The position numbers and the translations under genes were made by a program. This document shows positions 35,310 through 43,063 of a stretch of 64,000 nt of DNA, piece after piece (position 1 is the stretch's first letter; each line of letters begins with the position of its first letter). Source of the stretch: Geoanaerobacter sp964528055 (GTDB lineage: Bacteria; Desulfobacterota; Desulfuromonadia; Geobacterales; DSM-12255); contig CAZGQM010000016.1 in assembly GCA_964528055.1 (NCBI GenBank), forward strand, positions 12,305-76,304, in the 5' to 3' direction. The notes under the pieces were generated by a model, which saw only the letters and a list, made by a program, of their open reading frames with translations, had not been told where the DNA came from and made no database searches.

Positions 35310-35337
35310 ATTATATAGTGCTTCAGCATATTGTCAA
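35310..35337 (-). promoter_or_regulatory. Consensus sigma-70 promoter of the LuxR-type gene
   Basis: On the minus strand TTGACA (35337-35332) and TATAAT (35315-35310), both perfect matches, with a 16-base spacer, 30 bases upstream of the start codon. Confidence 0.9.
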
Positions 35338-35349
35338 CCGACATCAGGC

Positions 35350-35377
35350 TTGACCTTTGATTTTTGCCCGGTACAAT
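35350..35377 (+). promoter_or_regulatory. Sigma-70 promoter of the DUF503 gene
   Basis: TTGACC (35350-35355) and TACAAT (35372-35377), 16-base spacer, about 34 bases before the DUF503 start. It is divergent from the LuxR promoter, with their -35 boxes only 12 bases apart. Confidence 0.75.
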
Positions 35378-35410
35378 CCCAAAAAACAGCTTACGGGGAG
35401 CTCTTGCGGC

Positions 35411-35692
35411 ATGCATATCTATGCAGCACAAATTTTTCTCTCACTCCCGAGCCGTTCCCTCAAAGGGAAACGTGGCATCGTTAGGAGCCTTCTGGCACGT
35501 GCTCGCAACCGCTTTAACGTGTCTGCTGCAGAGGTGGACCGCCAGGACGATCCGGGCAGCGCTGTGTTGGGTTTTGTTACTGTCAGTTCAAGTCGTCAAT
35601 ATGCCCGCCAGCTCCTGGAAAAAGTGGAAGAGTGGATGGTGGAGGAGCGACCGGACGTAGAGGTGACGGCTGCAGATATTGAGGAGTATTGA
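35411..35692 (+). CDS. DUF503 family small protein
   Basis: A 93-residue DUF503 (YlxP-like) protein: MHIYAAQIFLSLPSRSLKGKR start, then VRSLLARARNRFNVSAAEVD and a C-terminal acidic tail. The family often lies near infB/rbfA and is implicated in ribosome maturation, though here it stands alone. The start at 35411 matches the family N-terminus; an in-frame ATG at 35357 would lie before the predicted -10 box's transcript start and is excluded. Confidence 0.85.
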   Translation: MHIYAAQIFLSLPSRSLKGKRGIVRSLLARARNRFNVSAAEVDRQDDPGSAVLGFVTVSSSRQYARQLLEKVEEWMVEERPDVEVTAADIEEY

Positions 35693-35702
35693 AGAATGCG
35701 GA

Positions 35703-35730
35703 TTGAAAATTATTGATAATGCTCTATACT
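35703..35730 (+). promoter_or_regulatory. Sigma-70 promoter of the DUF948-ytxH pair
   Basis: TTGAAA (35703-35708) and TATACT (35725-35730), 16-base spacer, 37 bases upstream of the DUF948 start codon and just after the DUF503 stop. Confidence 0.7.
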
Positions 35731-35767
35731 TCATCCTCATAGTTGGTACAAAAGGAGGAAACTGGAC

Positions 35768-36169
35768 ATGGATATGATATCGGTCGCCGTTGTGGTCATG
35801 GCGGTGACATTGATAGTTCTGGCAGCCGCGATTGTGCCAGCCTTTATCGAGATCAGGAAGGCGGCTGTTGCCTCACGTGAGACGCTTCAGAGGATAGAGG
35901 CTGATCTGCGACCGGTCCTGAAGGAGCTGCACGAAGTTCTTGCAGACATAAAACTGATCGCTCATGAGACAGCCGACAAAAGGGAAGATGTTTCCACATT
36001 CATGGAGGCCCTAGGGGACACAGGGCGTGGCCTTCGCTCCATTAACGGGGTGGTCGGCTCTGTTGCAGGTCTTTTGGCAAATTCATCGATCTGGTTGACA
36101 GGTGCTAAGGTTGCGGGGAAATACGTAATGGAAAAATTTATCCGAAAAGGGGGAACAGATCATGGCTAA
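35768..36169 (+). CDS. DUF948 domain membrane protein
   Basis: A 133-residue protein with one N-terminal transmembrane helix (about 4-26), then a long amphipathic or coiled-coil helix (28-85) and a Gly/Ala-rich C-terminal segment. This is the DUF948 layout found with YtxH proteins in many bacteria, including Gram-positive general-stress genes. AGGAGG precedes the ATG. It overlaps the next gene by eight bases, so the two are translationally coupled. Function is unknown. Confidence 0.85.
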   Translation: MDMISVAVVVMAVTLIVLAAAIVPAFIEIRKAAVASRETLQRIEADLRPVLKELHEVLADIKLIAHETADKREDVSTFMEALGDTGRGLRSINGVVGSVAGLLANSSIWLTGAKVAGKYVMEKFIRKGGTDHG

Positions 36170-36476
36170 CAATAACAGCGGGTTATGCGCGGGAACCGTA
36201 TTTCTGTCGTTCCTGGCGGGAGCGGCTGTTGGTGCTGGTGTAGCACTTCTAGTTGCGCCAAAGACAGGCAAGGAGATCAGAGATAAGATTACTGATATCA
36301 CCGAGGATGCGGTTGATAAGATCAAGGAGTACGTGAGCGAGGCCCAGGACAAGCTACGGACCACCCTTGAGGATGGCAAGGAGGTTCTCAAGGAGAAGAA
36401 AACGATCCTCTCCACGGCCATAGAGGCCGGCAAAGAGGCCATGGATCGCGAGAAAGAAAAATACCGGGGAGCGTGA
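36162..36476 (+). CDS. YtxH-like protein
   Basis: A 104-residue YtxH-domain protein: FLAGAAVGAGVALLVAPKTGKEIRDKI at 11-37 is the family signature (Gly-rich transmembrane helix then PKTGKE), followed by a charged coiled-coil tail. It overlaps the DUF948 gene and ends in a strong terminator, so these two form a closed operon. Family members belong to stress-induced envelope proteins; the precise role is unknown. Confidence 0.9.
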   Translation: MANNNSGLCAGTVFLSFLAGAAVGAGVALLVAPKTGKEIRDKITDITEDAVDKIKEYVSEAQDKLRTTLEDGKEVLKEKKTILSTAIEAGKEAMDREKEKYRGA

Positions 36477-36497
36477 AGTCGCCTCGATCTGCCTCAG

Positions 36498-36526
36498 GGG
36501 CGCACCGTTAGTGCGCCCTTTTTTTT
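36498..36526 (+). terminator. Intrinsic terminator of the DUF948-ytxH operon
   Basis: GGGCGCAC (36498-36505) and GTGCGCCC (36511-36518) around a five-base loop, followed by eight T residues. Confidence 0.93.
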
Positions 36527-36550
36527 AGTTCGGGTTACAATGGTTCAGTC

Positions 36551-37864
36551 ATGATGCTGAAGGGTGCGAAAGTATATGTCGATACCCTGCTTGACCGCGA
36601 TCCGGCTGAGTATGGGGGCATTCGGCGCCTGATGTTGAAAGGTGCGCAGCTTCTTGTCGTGTCGGGGAAGGATTTTATCGCCGACCGTTGTCTGCTTCAG
36701 TCCGCAGCACTCAGTTTTACCACAATCCTGTCGCTGGTGCCGTTTCTTGCGCTTGCCTTTGCCATTCTCAAGGGTTTTGGCGTGCAGAACAGGCTTGAAC
36801 CGCTTCTCATCCAGCAGGTGACTGCCGGATCTGAGAAGGCGGTAGCCAACATTATCCAGTACATCAACAATACCAATATGACGTCTCTCGGGACTGCGGG
36901 CCTGGTATCGCTTGTCATAACGGTTGTCTCCCTATTCGAGTCCACCGAAGAGGCATTCAACGGTATTTGGGGGGTTACGGAGACTCGATCCGTCTACCGC
37001 AAATTTACCGACTATCTGAGCGTAGCCCTGGTGGCCCCCATATTGATGCTTTCCGCAACCAGCATTACCACAAGTCTGCAGAGCCAGGAAGTTGTTCGCT
37101 GGGCAGTCGCCAAGCCATACATCGGAGAGCTGCTCCTTCGCGGGTTTCGCATCGCACCCTATCTGAGCATCTGGCTGGCGTTGATATTCTTTTATCTGTT
37201 TATCCCAAACACCAAGGTCCGTTTTCGTTCGGCACTAGTTGGCGGGATCCTGGCAGGAACCATTTGGCAGTTTGCGCAGTGGGGCTACATCCACTTCCAG
37301 TTGGGAGTGACCCGTTACAACGCCATATATGGCACCCTTGCCCTGCTTCCAATTATCATGATCTGGATCTACACCAGCTGGGCGATCATTCTCTTCGGCG
37401 GTGAAGTGGTCTGGGCCCACCAGACTCTTCGAAGTTGCCGCCGCGGGCTTCGACTTACGCCAAACCACGCCTTGTACGAATATCTGACCCTCTCGGTTTT
37501 CAGGTTGATCGCTATTCGGCATGTAAATGGGCAACCCCCGCAGAGTGTAGAATCAATGGCCGAGGAGCTGGATATGCCTACGCGGACGCTGCAGGATCTC
37601 ATATCATTTTTCGTGGCGAGAGGATTCCTGGCAGAGGGTGTCGGTGATCCGATTACCTGTCTGCCTGCAAAAGAGATCGCTACGCTCTCGGTGAGCGATC
37701 TTCTTTCGGCATTGAGGGAGTATGGTGGCAGTGGTTTTTCTTCTGCGGAAAAGATAGGTACGGAAGCTGTTGACCACCTGCTGCAGCGTCTGGAAGAGGC
37801 CCGTGGGGAGTCGCTTGGGGGGGTGACCGTCAGAGACCTTGCGAATCTTGCGTCCCGCCATTGA
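36551..37864 (+). CDS. YihY/BrkB family membrane protein with C-terminal winged-helix-like domain
   Basis: A 437-residue YihY/BrkB protein. Six transmembrane helices lie within about 50-300, with the conserved QSAALSFTTILSLVPFLA (about 53-70), the central ESTEEAFNGIWG and PNTKVRFRSALVGGILAGT. The last 110 residues resemble a winged helix (RLIAIRHVNGQPPQSVESMAEELDMPTRTLQDLI), a common extension in longer members. Once called ribonuclease BN in error; the true function is unknown. The start codon lacks a clear ribosome site; the frame could begin a few codons downstream (second ATG at 36554). Confidence 0.88.
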   Translation: MMLKGAKVYVDTLLDRDPAEYGGIRRLMLKGAQLLVVSGKDFIADRCLLQSAALSFTTILSLVPFLALAFAILKGFGVQNRLEPLLIQQVTAGSEKAVANIIQYINNTNMTSLGTAGLVSLVITVVSLFESTEEAFNGIWGVTETRSVYRKFTDYLSVALVAPILMLSATSITTSLQSQEVVRWAVAKPYIGELLLRGFRIAPYLSIWLALIFFYLFIPNTKVRFRSALVGGILAGTIWQFAQWGYIHFQLGVTRYNAIYGTLALLPIIMIWIYTSWAIILFGGEVVWAHQTLRSCRRGLRLTPNHALYEYLTLSVFRLIAIRHVNGQPPQSVESMAEELDMPTRTLQDLISFFVARGFLAEGVGDPITCLPAKEIATLSVSDLLSALREYGGSGFSSAEKIGTEAVDHLLQRLEEARGESLGGVTVRDLANLASRH

Positions 37865-37889
37865 CAATGGCCGCGAGTTTGCGTATAGT
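37861..37889 (+). promoter_or_regulatory. Sigma-70 promoter of the transpeptidase gene
   Basis: TTGACA (37861-37866) and TATAGT (37884-37889), 17-base spacer. The -35 box overlaps the stop codon of the YihY gene. Confidence 0.8.
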
Positions 37890-38009
37890 GCCAACCCTTG
37901 ACGCACACGGTTTCTCTCCCCCCTTACTGCTCGAAAGCGAATTTGAACCCCCAGGCCTATGCTGGACATCAAGCACATAACATCGAAAAAAAGCGGAGGA
38001 GTGAAACGG

Positions 38010-39296
38010 ATGGTCATTTGGCCTCGCCAGCCATCCCGCAACAGCTTCAAGCGGATAGCGCCTGAGCCGCCCGAGCGACGACGTCGGCTCAAGCTGCTGC
38101 TCCCGATTATTGCCTGCCTGTTGGCCTCATACCCACTTTTTCATCTGCTTGTAAAAGCAAAAAACTCGCTAACCAGAGACAAGCGTAGCCTCGTCCAGCT
38201 TCCCGTCCGTCTTGACTTCAGTCAATCCTTCACTATGGCCAATGAGTCTCTGCCTTTGGCTGGTTTTGACGGAAGCCGCTTCCTTGCCCAGCGTCCTGGG
38301 GGGACAACCATCGTATATGCCATAAATAACGAACTGCAGGAGCGGGTTCTGAAAGTGATGAAGGAGTACAGGGTCCCTTACGGGGTCTTTGTTGCAGTTG
38401 AGCCTAAAACAGGTAAAATCCTGGCAATGGCCTCCCATTCCGAGGTGGATCAGGCATGGGAGGCGCGTGCTGTCTATAATCTCTACCCGATGGCATCTCT
38501 TTTCAAGATTGTGACGGCTGCTGCTGCTTTGGAGGAGCGAAAAGTGACGCCGCAGACCGTTATACCTTTTCGAGGTCGCCTTACCTCCGAAAATCCACGT
38601 TACTGGGCTATCGGATCGCGGCGCGGCAATCAGGAGATGGATCTCACAACTGCTATGGGCAAATCGGTAAATCCTGTATTTGGACGACTTGCCGGGGACG
38701 TGGTGGGCAAGGCCGGTATTGTTGCAGGTATGGAGCGCTTCGGATTCAATCAGTCTCTTTTTCCGGGTACGCCGATAACCCCCAGCAGTGGAGTAACACC
38801 TCTGGACGACGATGCGTTAAAGCTAATGGGGGCGGGTCTCTGCAAAGAGGTTAAGGTGTCACCTCTCTATGCTGCACTGATGATGGCTGCTGTTGCCAAC
38901 AGCGGGGTGATGCTTCACCCTCAGCTGGCGAGTGAGATCCGCGGGAATCAGGGGAAACTTCTCTATTCGGCCGATACACAGCCCGTGCGCAAGCTTATGA
39001 CCCCTGAGACCGCAGAGCAGCTGGCAAAGATGATGTCAACCACGGTCAGCCAGGGGACCTCGCGCAAGGTATTCCGTGACAAACGTGGGCGGCCTAAACT
39101 TGCATCGGTTGATATTGCCGCCAAGACAGGCTCCATCAATGGAACCGATCCTGTGGGCTATTACAGCTGGTTTACCGCCTATGCCCCCATCAACGATCCG
39201 CAGATCGCACTGGTTGCACTCGTTATCAACGGACAGAAGTGGCGGATCAAGGCTTCTCTTCTTGGTGAACAGGCATTGGAGGAGTTTTTTCAGTAA
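38010..39296 (+). CDS. Penicillin-binding transpeptidase domain protein
   Basis: A 428-residue membrane-anchored transpeptidase. A basic N-terminal segment is followed by one transmembrane helix (about 28-50). The catalytic motifs are all present: SLFK at 163-166 (active serine 163), SVN at 219-221 and KTG at 372-374. There is no glycosyltransferase domain and no obvious dimerisation domain, so it is shorter than PBP2/PBP3. It resembles single-domain penicillin-binding proteins. Transpeptidation of peptidoglycan in the periplasm is expected. The start at 38010 is supported by GGAGGAG; an upstream in-frame ATG at 37959 has no ribosome site. Confidence 0.88.
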   Translation: MVIWPRQPSRNSFKRIAPEPPERRRRLKLLLPIIACLLASYPLFHLLVKAKNSLTRDKRSLVQLPVRLDFSQSFTMANESLPLAGFDGSRFLAQRPGGTTIVYAINNELQERVLKVMKEYRVPYGVFVAVEPKTGKILAMASHSEVDQAWEARAVYNLYPMASLFKIVTAAAALEERKVTPQTVIPFRGRLTSENPRYWAIGSRRGNQEMDLTTAMGKSVNPVFGRLAGDVVGKAGIVAGMERFGFNQSLFPGTPITPSSGVTPLDDDALKLMGAGLCKEVKVSPLYAALMMAAVANSGVMLHPQLASEIRGNQGKLLYSADTQPVRKLMTPETAEQLAKMMSTTVSQGTSRKVFRDKRGRPKLASVDIAAKTGSINGTDPVGYYSWFTAYAPINDPQIALVALVINGQKWRIKASLLGEQALEEFFQ

Positions 39297-39308
39297 GGTG
39301 GGGGGAGA

Positions 39309-39548
39309 ATGGAGTGTCTGCGTTGTGGCACCTGTTGCGTGGCACCTGATATATCAGCACTCAAAAAGCCTCTGGGAGTCAGATGCAGGCATTTATTGCC
39401 GGAAGGAGCCTGCGCGGTATATGAAGAACGACCATCTGTCTGTCGCAGCTACCGACCTGATGATATCTGCATCGGGATTGCTGCACCGACCCTTGAAGAG
39501 CGTGTGGCGAATTACCTGAATTTTTTCGGGCTTACTGAAGAAATGTAA
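39309..39548 (+). CDS. YkgJ-type cysteine-cluster protein
   Basis: A 79-residue Fe/Zn-chelating cysteine-cluster protein. C3, C6, C9 and C10 (CLRCGTCC) form the signature, followed by CRHLL and a CAVYEERPSVCRSY segment, as in the YkgJ/UPF0153 family. The bound metal and role are uncertain. GGGGGAGA is just before the ATG. It ends 10 bases from the convergent lpxH stop. Confidence 0.88.
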   Translation: MECLRCGTCCVAPDISALKKPLGVRCRHLLPEGACAVYEERPSVCRSYRPDDICIGIAAPTLEERVANYLNFFGLTEEM

Positions 39549-39558
39549 TGCCTACATG

Positions 39559-40281
39559 TCACTCGAAGCTTTTGAGGGTGATCGTGCCGTTTTCCAGCTC
39601 TCCATAGGCGAGACGGGTTGCCCAGTCGCCAAGGGAAACCATAAGTTTTTCAGGATAGTCGGGAGCTGGTTCGCAGAACGGCAGATGGAAATGGCCGGCA
39701 ACTACCAGGTCGCAACCTGCAGCGAAGTGCGGGGTTGCATAGGCGCGGAGCAGTCCTTGGCAGACAGGATTTCCCCGCTTGGCGTGGAGATTTTCTCTCC
39801 CCTTTCTCCCCATCCGTTCGGCTATGGCGCTGGCGACCCATGGTGGTACGACATGGGTAAGCCACTTGGTGATTCGTGAGTGAAAAATTGCCCTTAGTAG
39901 CCGGTACGGAAGATCGGAAGGGTTGAGTTGGTCTCCATGGCATAGGTGAATCCGTTTTCCGGAATGCTCAATGGTTGCAGCGCCTTGGTGGACCCGGGCA
40001 TGCAGGGTTTCGGTGAAAAAGGGACCCATGTGAAAATCGTGGTTCCCCTCGAAATAGACGATGGCGGTGCCGCTCTCGTGAAGCCGGCGGAGAGCCTCCA
40101 GCACAGGTTCGTAGTGGGTAAAGGGGTTTTGCCTGTAGCCGATCCAGAACTCAAAGAAGTCTCCCAGGATGAAGAGGGTTCCGGTGTTACCTTGAAGTTC
40201 AGACAGGAAGCGTAGCATGGCTCGGTAGCTGTCATCTCCCTCATGCTGGAGGTGCGCATCCGCGATGAATATTGTTCGCAT
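39559..40281 (-). CDS. lpxH: UDP-2,3-diacylglucosamine diphosphatase
   Basis: A 240-residue calcineurin-like metallophosphoesterase of lipid A synthesis. It hydrolyses UDP-2,3-diacylglucosamine to lipid X. Motifs in order: FIADAHLQ (6-13), LGDFFEFWIG (around 40-49, the LpxH-specific form of GDxxE), FEGNHDFHMG, HLCHGD and the final VAGHFHLP. All metal ligands are present. Convergent with the YkgJ gene and divergent from UPF0158. Confirms a Gram-negative outer membrane. Confidence 0.9.
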   Translation of the reverse strand: MRTIFIADAHLQHEGDDSYRAMLRFLSELQGNTGTLFILGDFFEFWIGYRQNPFTHYEPVLEALRRLHESGTAIVYFEGNHDFHMGPFFTETLHARVHQGAATIEHSGKRIHLCHGDQLNPSDLPYRLLRAIFHSRITKWLTHVVPPWVASAIAERMGRKGRENLHAKRGNPVCQGLLRAYATPHFAAGCDLVVAGHFHLPFCEPAPDYPEKLMVSLGDWATRLAYGELENGTITLKSFE

Positions 40282-40349
40282 TGGCAGACTATAACGGAAA
40301 TACGCCGACAGGTAAAGTGCGGCTGACGGAGTGACGGAATTTGGGTGTG

Positions 40350-40778
40350 ATGAGGGATGTGGACATAGTCTGGGATGAACTCCTGGATGCCTTTGAAAAC
40401 GATGATCCTGAGCTGATTTACCTGCTGGACAGGCTTACCGGAGAGATATATCTCGTTCCTGCCGACTATGACAACGATGAGTTCTGGCAGGAGTTGTCGT
40501 CCGGCAACGATCAATACCTGCCAATCCCGGGTTTCGACTACGAACAGGAGCGGCTGCTGATTCATGAGTTTATTCAAAAGGTTGAGAATAAGCACCTGAA
40601 AGGGATGCTCAACCGCGCATATTCCGGCAAGCTTCCGTATGGGAAGGTGGAGGAGATACTCTCCTTCTATCCCGACGAGCAGGAGCGGTTGGATGAACTG
40701 CGTGAATCGCAGCTTACTGCACGGGTCAGCCATTGGCTAGAGGAGCACGATCTCTTTTCTCCATTGGACGTGATATGA
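40350..40778 (+). CDS. UPF0158 family protein
   Basis: A 142-residue acidic protein. WDELLDAFENDDPELIYLLD, then TGEIYLVP and the C-terminal FDYEQERLLIHEFI and HWLEEH segments match UPF0158. Function unknown. The start is uncertain: TTG at 40341 has GGAG nine bases upstream, GTG is at 40347 and ATG at 40350. I give the ATG because it matches the usual family N-terminus. The stop overlaps the ATG of the next gene (ATGA), so the two are coupled. Confidence 0.8.
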   Translation: MRDVDIVWDELLDAFENDDPELIYLLDRLTGEIYLVPADYDNDEFWQELSSGNDQYLPIPGFDYEQERLLIHEFIQKVENKHLKGMLNRAYSGKLPYGKVEEILSFYPDEQERLDELRESQLTARVSHWLEEHDLFSPLDVI

Positions 40779-41833
40779 GCGGTCATTCACATACTCCCAA
40801 CCCTCTGGTAGTGAAATGGGCTGCAGCGCTGATGGGTATTATTATCGTGCTGGCAGCCGTTTTCTCAATGAAACATACTCTCTCCTGTTTTCTTCTCTCC
40901 TTTGTTGTTGCCTATCTGTTGGACCCGCTGTTGGTGTCCCTGGAGCGGCACCGATTGAAGCGGATCTATGGGATAGCGCTGCTGTATGCCTTGTTGCTGG
41001 TTTTTTCGATTTTCTTTTTCGTCGTATTGATGCCGTTTCTCACCAGTCGCTGGCAGGAACTTCTCCGCAATCTGCCAGGATATCTTCAGAAGCTTAGGTC
41101 ACTCGCAGGGAATCTGAAGCAGGGCTACACCCCCTCATACGGTGCCGCAGAATGGCAGTGGCTGGTGGATTCACTGACCGGCAATATTGACAGCATGACA
41201 GGCAAACTCGGGTCAGGGGCATATGCTGCTGCCTCACAGATAGCTTTTAACCTCTTCAACCTCCTGCTGGCCCCTATTCTGGTCTTCTTCATGCTCCACT
41301 ACAAACAGGAGGTGAAGGGCGAACTGATCAAATGGCTACCTCCTGATCGTAAAGAACTTTTATTGAGGATAGGGGGGGAAGTCAACCGGAGTGTTGGCGG
41401 GTACATCCGCGGCCAGATGATGATTTCGCTCATCGTGGCACTCTTGTCTGCTCTTGCGCTCTACCTGCTCGATATTGAATATCCAATTCTCAACGGAATC
41501 TTTGCCGGACTTGCTTCTGTTCTTCCGTTCATCGGTGTTGTGCTTGCTACTATTCCCCCGCTTTTTTTCGCCTATGTGAAGTTCCAGACCGGTGCCGCAC
41601 TTCTCCAGGTGCTGGGGGCCTTTTCTCTGATCTATTTTGTGGAGGGGTATCTGATCAAGCCGCTGGTCTTCAAGGAGTCTATGAACCTTAACCCGCTGGT
41701 AACCATCATCTTCGTCATGGCCCTGGGCGAGATGATGGGATTCTGGGGTATACTCCTTGCCATCCCTATAGCAGCAGCCTTGAAGATCACACTGGAGCAT
41801 CTACGCCAGGGCGATTTCTCAGGGAGATCATGA
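40775..41833 (+). CDS. AI-2E family transporter, tandem copy 1
   Basis: A 352-residue AI-2E/PerM family membrane protein. The layout is two helices at about 12-60, a soluble segment with FLTSRWQELLRNLPGYLQKL (about 85-110) and four or more C-terminal helices. Family-typical motifs are NGIFAGLASVLPFIGVVLA and EGYLIKPLVFKESMNLNPL, then ALGEMMGFWGILLAIP. The start at 40775 overlaps the UPF0158 stop; a longer frame from 40733 would run inside UPF0158. The next gene is a clear paralogue. The transported compound is not known. Confidence 0.88.
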   Translation: MSGHSHTPNPLVVKWAAALMGIIIVLAAVFSMKHTLSCFLLSFVVAYLLDPLLVSLERHRLKRIYGIALLYALLLVFSIFFFVVLMPFLTSRWQELLRNLPGYLQKLRSLAGNLKQGYTPSYGAAEWQWLVDSLTGNIDSMTGKLGSGAYAAASQIAFNLFNLLLAPILVFFMLHYKQEVKGELIKWLPPDRKELLLRIGGEVNRSVGGYIRGQMMISLIVALLSALALYLLDIEYPILNGIFAGLASVLPFIGVVLATIPPLFFAYVKFQTGAALLQVLGAFSLIYFVEGYLIKPLVFKESMNLNPLVTIIFVMALGEMMGFWGILLAIPIAAALKITLEHLRQGDFSGRS

Positions 41834-41834
41834 A

Positions 41835-42896
41835 ATGAACCGCCTTACCGGTCATGGTCGCATATATGCTTTCTGGGCATTTTGCCTTGCACTCCTGATA
41901 CTTTCGAGCTCTTTCCTTCGGCATACACTCTCGGCTGTCTTTACCTCACTGGCTCTAGCCTACCTCCTTAACCCCCTCCTCAAGTATCTTGAGGCGCGAG
42001 GCTTCCCGCGCTGGCTCTCTCTCATTTTTCTGTACAGTATAGTGCTGATGGGCTGTTTTTTCGCATCCTTCGTTCTGATACCACTTGTCGGCCACCAGAT
42101 CGATCTACTGAGCCGCTCCCTGCCCGGCTATCTGCAGAACCTGCGTGCTGCAATTGACGGTTGGCGCCAAGAGCTCTCCCTGTACTACAGTTCAGAGGAT
42201 CTTGCCTGGCTGTCCGATAGGACGATGCAGCTCCTCAACCACCTAGTGACGGAGGTTTCCGGGAAGGGGTACGACAGGGTCAAAGGGCTCGGGTTTGCCC
42301 TCTTCGATCTTCTGCTTGCTCCCATCCTGGTATTCTTTTTCCTCTCTTACAAGGAGTCGGCCAAAAGCTTTCTACTGGGATTGTTGCCGGAAAGAAGGTG
42401 TAATGATCTTAGAGAGATGGGGAACAAGATCAACCGGACTCTGGAGCGATTTCTCTATGCCATGCTGCTGGACGCACTGGTAGTTGGCATCCTCTGTTCG
42501 GCTGTCCTCTATATGATGGGAATCGATTTTGCCCTGTTAAACGGAATGATGGCCGGATTTGCAACCATTGTCCCGTTTATTGGAGCGACCCTTTCCGTAG
42601 TACCACCGATTATGATCGGGTACCTCGATACCGGAGACCTGATGATAATTCCTAAGATTTGCGGGGTTTACTTCATGATCCATGTTATTGTTGAGGGGAA
42701 TCTGATAAAGCCTCTCCTGATGCGTGGAGCTCTCCATCTTAATCCGCTGGCGGTAATCTTTGCCCTGATGGCCCTCGGGGAGATAATGGGATTCTGGGGG
42801 GTCGTGCTTGCAGTTCCGCTCACAGCGGTGGTTAAGGTCTGCAGTGAGGATATTCACACACTGATGCTGGGGAGGGACGACGACCCGGACTCTTAG
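41835..42896 (+). CDS. AI-2E family transporter, tandem copy 2
   Basis: A 353-residue paralogue of the preceding gene, starting one base after its stop codon. The same segments appear in the same order: SRSLPGYLQNLRAAI, NGMMAGFATIVPFIGATLS, EGNLIKPLLMRGALHLNPL and MALGEIMGFWGVVLAVP. The tight pairing suggests the two may act together, for example as a heteromer, but no such complex is known to me. A third, more distant member of the family lies at 18589-19578. Confidence 0.88.
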   Translation: MNRLTGHGRIYAFWAFCLALLILSSSFLRHTLSAVFTSLALAYLLNPLLKYLEARGFPRWLSLIFLYSIVLMGCFFASFVLIPLVGHQIDLLSRSLPGYLQNLRAAIDGWRQELSLYYSSEDLAWLSDRTMQLLNHLVTEVSGKGYDRVKGLGFALFDLLLAPILVFFFLSYKESAKSFLLGLLPERRCNDLREMGNKINRTLERFLYAMLLDALVVGILCSAVLYMMGIDFALLNGMMAGFATIVPFIGATLSVVPPIMIGYLDTGDLMIIPKICGVYFMIHVIVEGNLIKPLLMRGALHLNPLAVIFALMALGEIMGFWGVVLAVPLTAVVKVCSEDIHTLMLGRDDDPDS

Positions 42897-42985
42897 CCGC
42901 ACCCCCAAGGGTTAAACCTGTTTTTCATGCTCTGCTACCGCAATACTTTCACGCCACAATCTTCCCTCCCCTCTGCCACAAGTAG

Positions 42986-43014
42986 TGGACAATCCTTCTG
43001 CTCATTGCTAGAGT
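42986..43014 (+). promoter_or_regulatory. Possible sigma-70 promoter of copA
   Basis: TGGACA (42986-42991) and TAGAGT (43009-43014) with a 17-base spacer, 49 bases upstream of the copA start. No clear CueR-type palindrome was found; CueR promoters have a longer (19-base) spacer, so control by CueR is not supported. Confidence 0.4.
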
Positions 43015-43063
43015 AACAACGCTGAATGGATCAAACCAATATTTTTCCACTGACGACGTTCTT

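Noticed and set aside
35491..35506. Sigma-54-like TGGCACGTGCTCGCA inside the DUF503 gene
   Set aside because: The GG-to-GC distance is nine instead of ten bases and it lies within a coding region.
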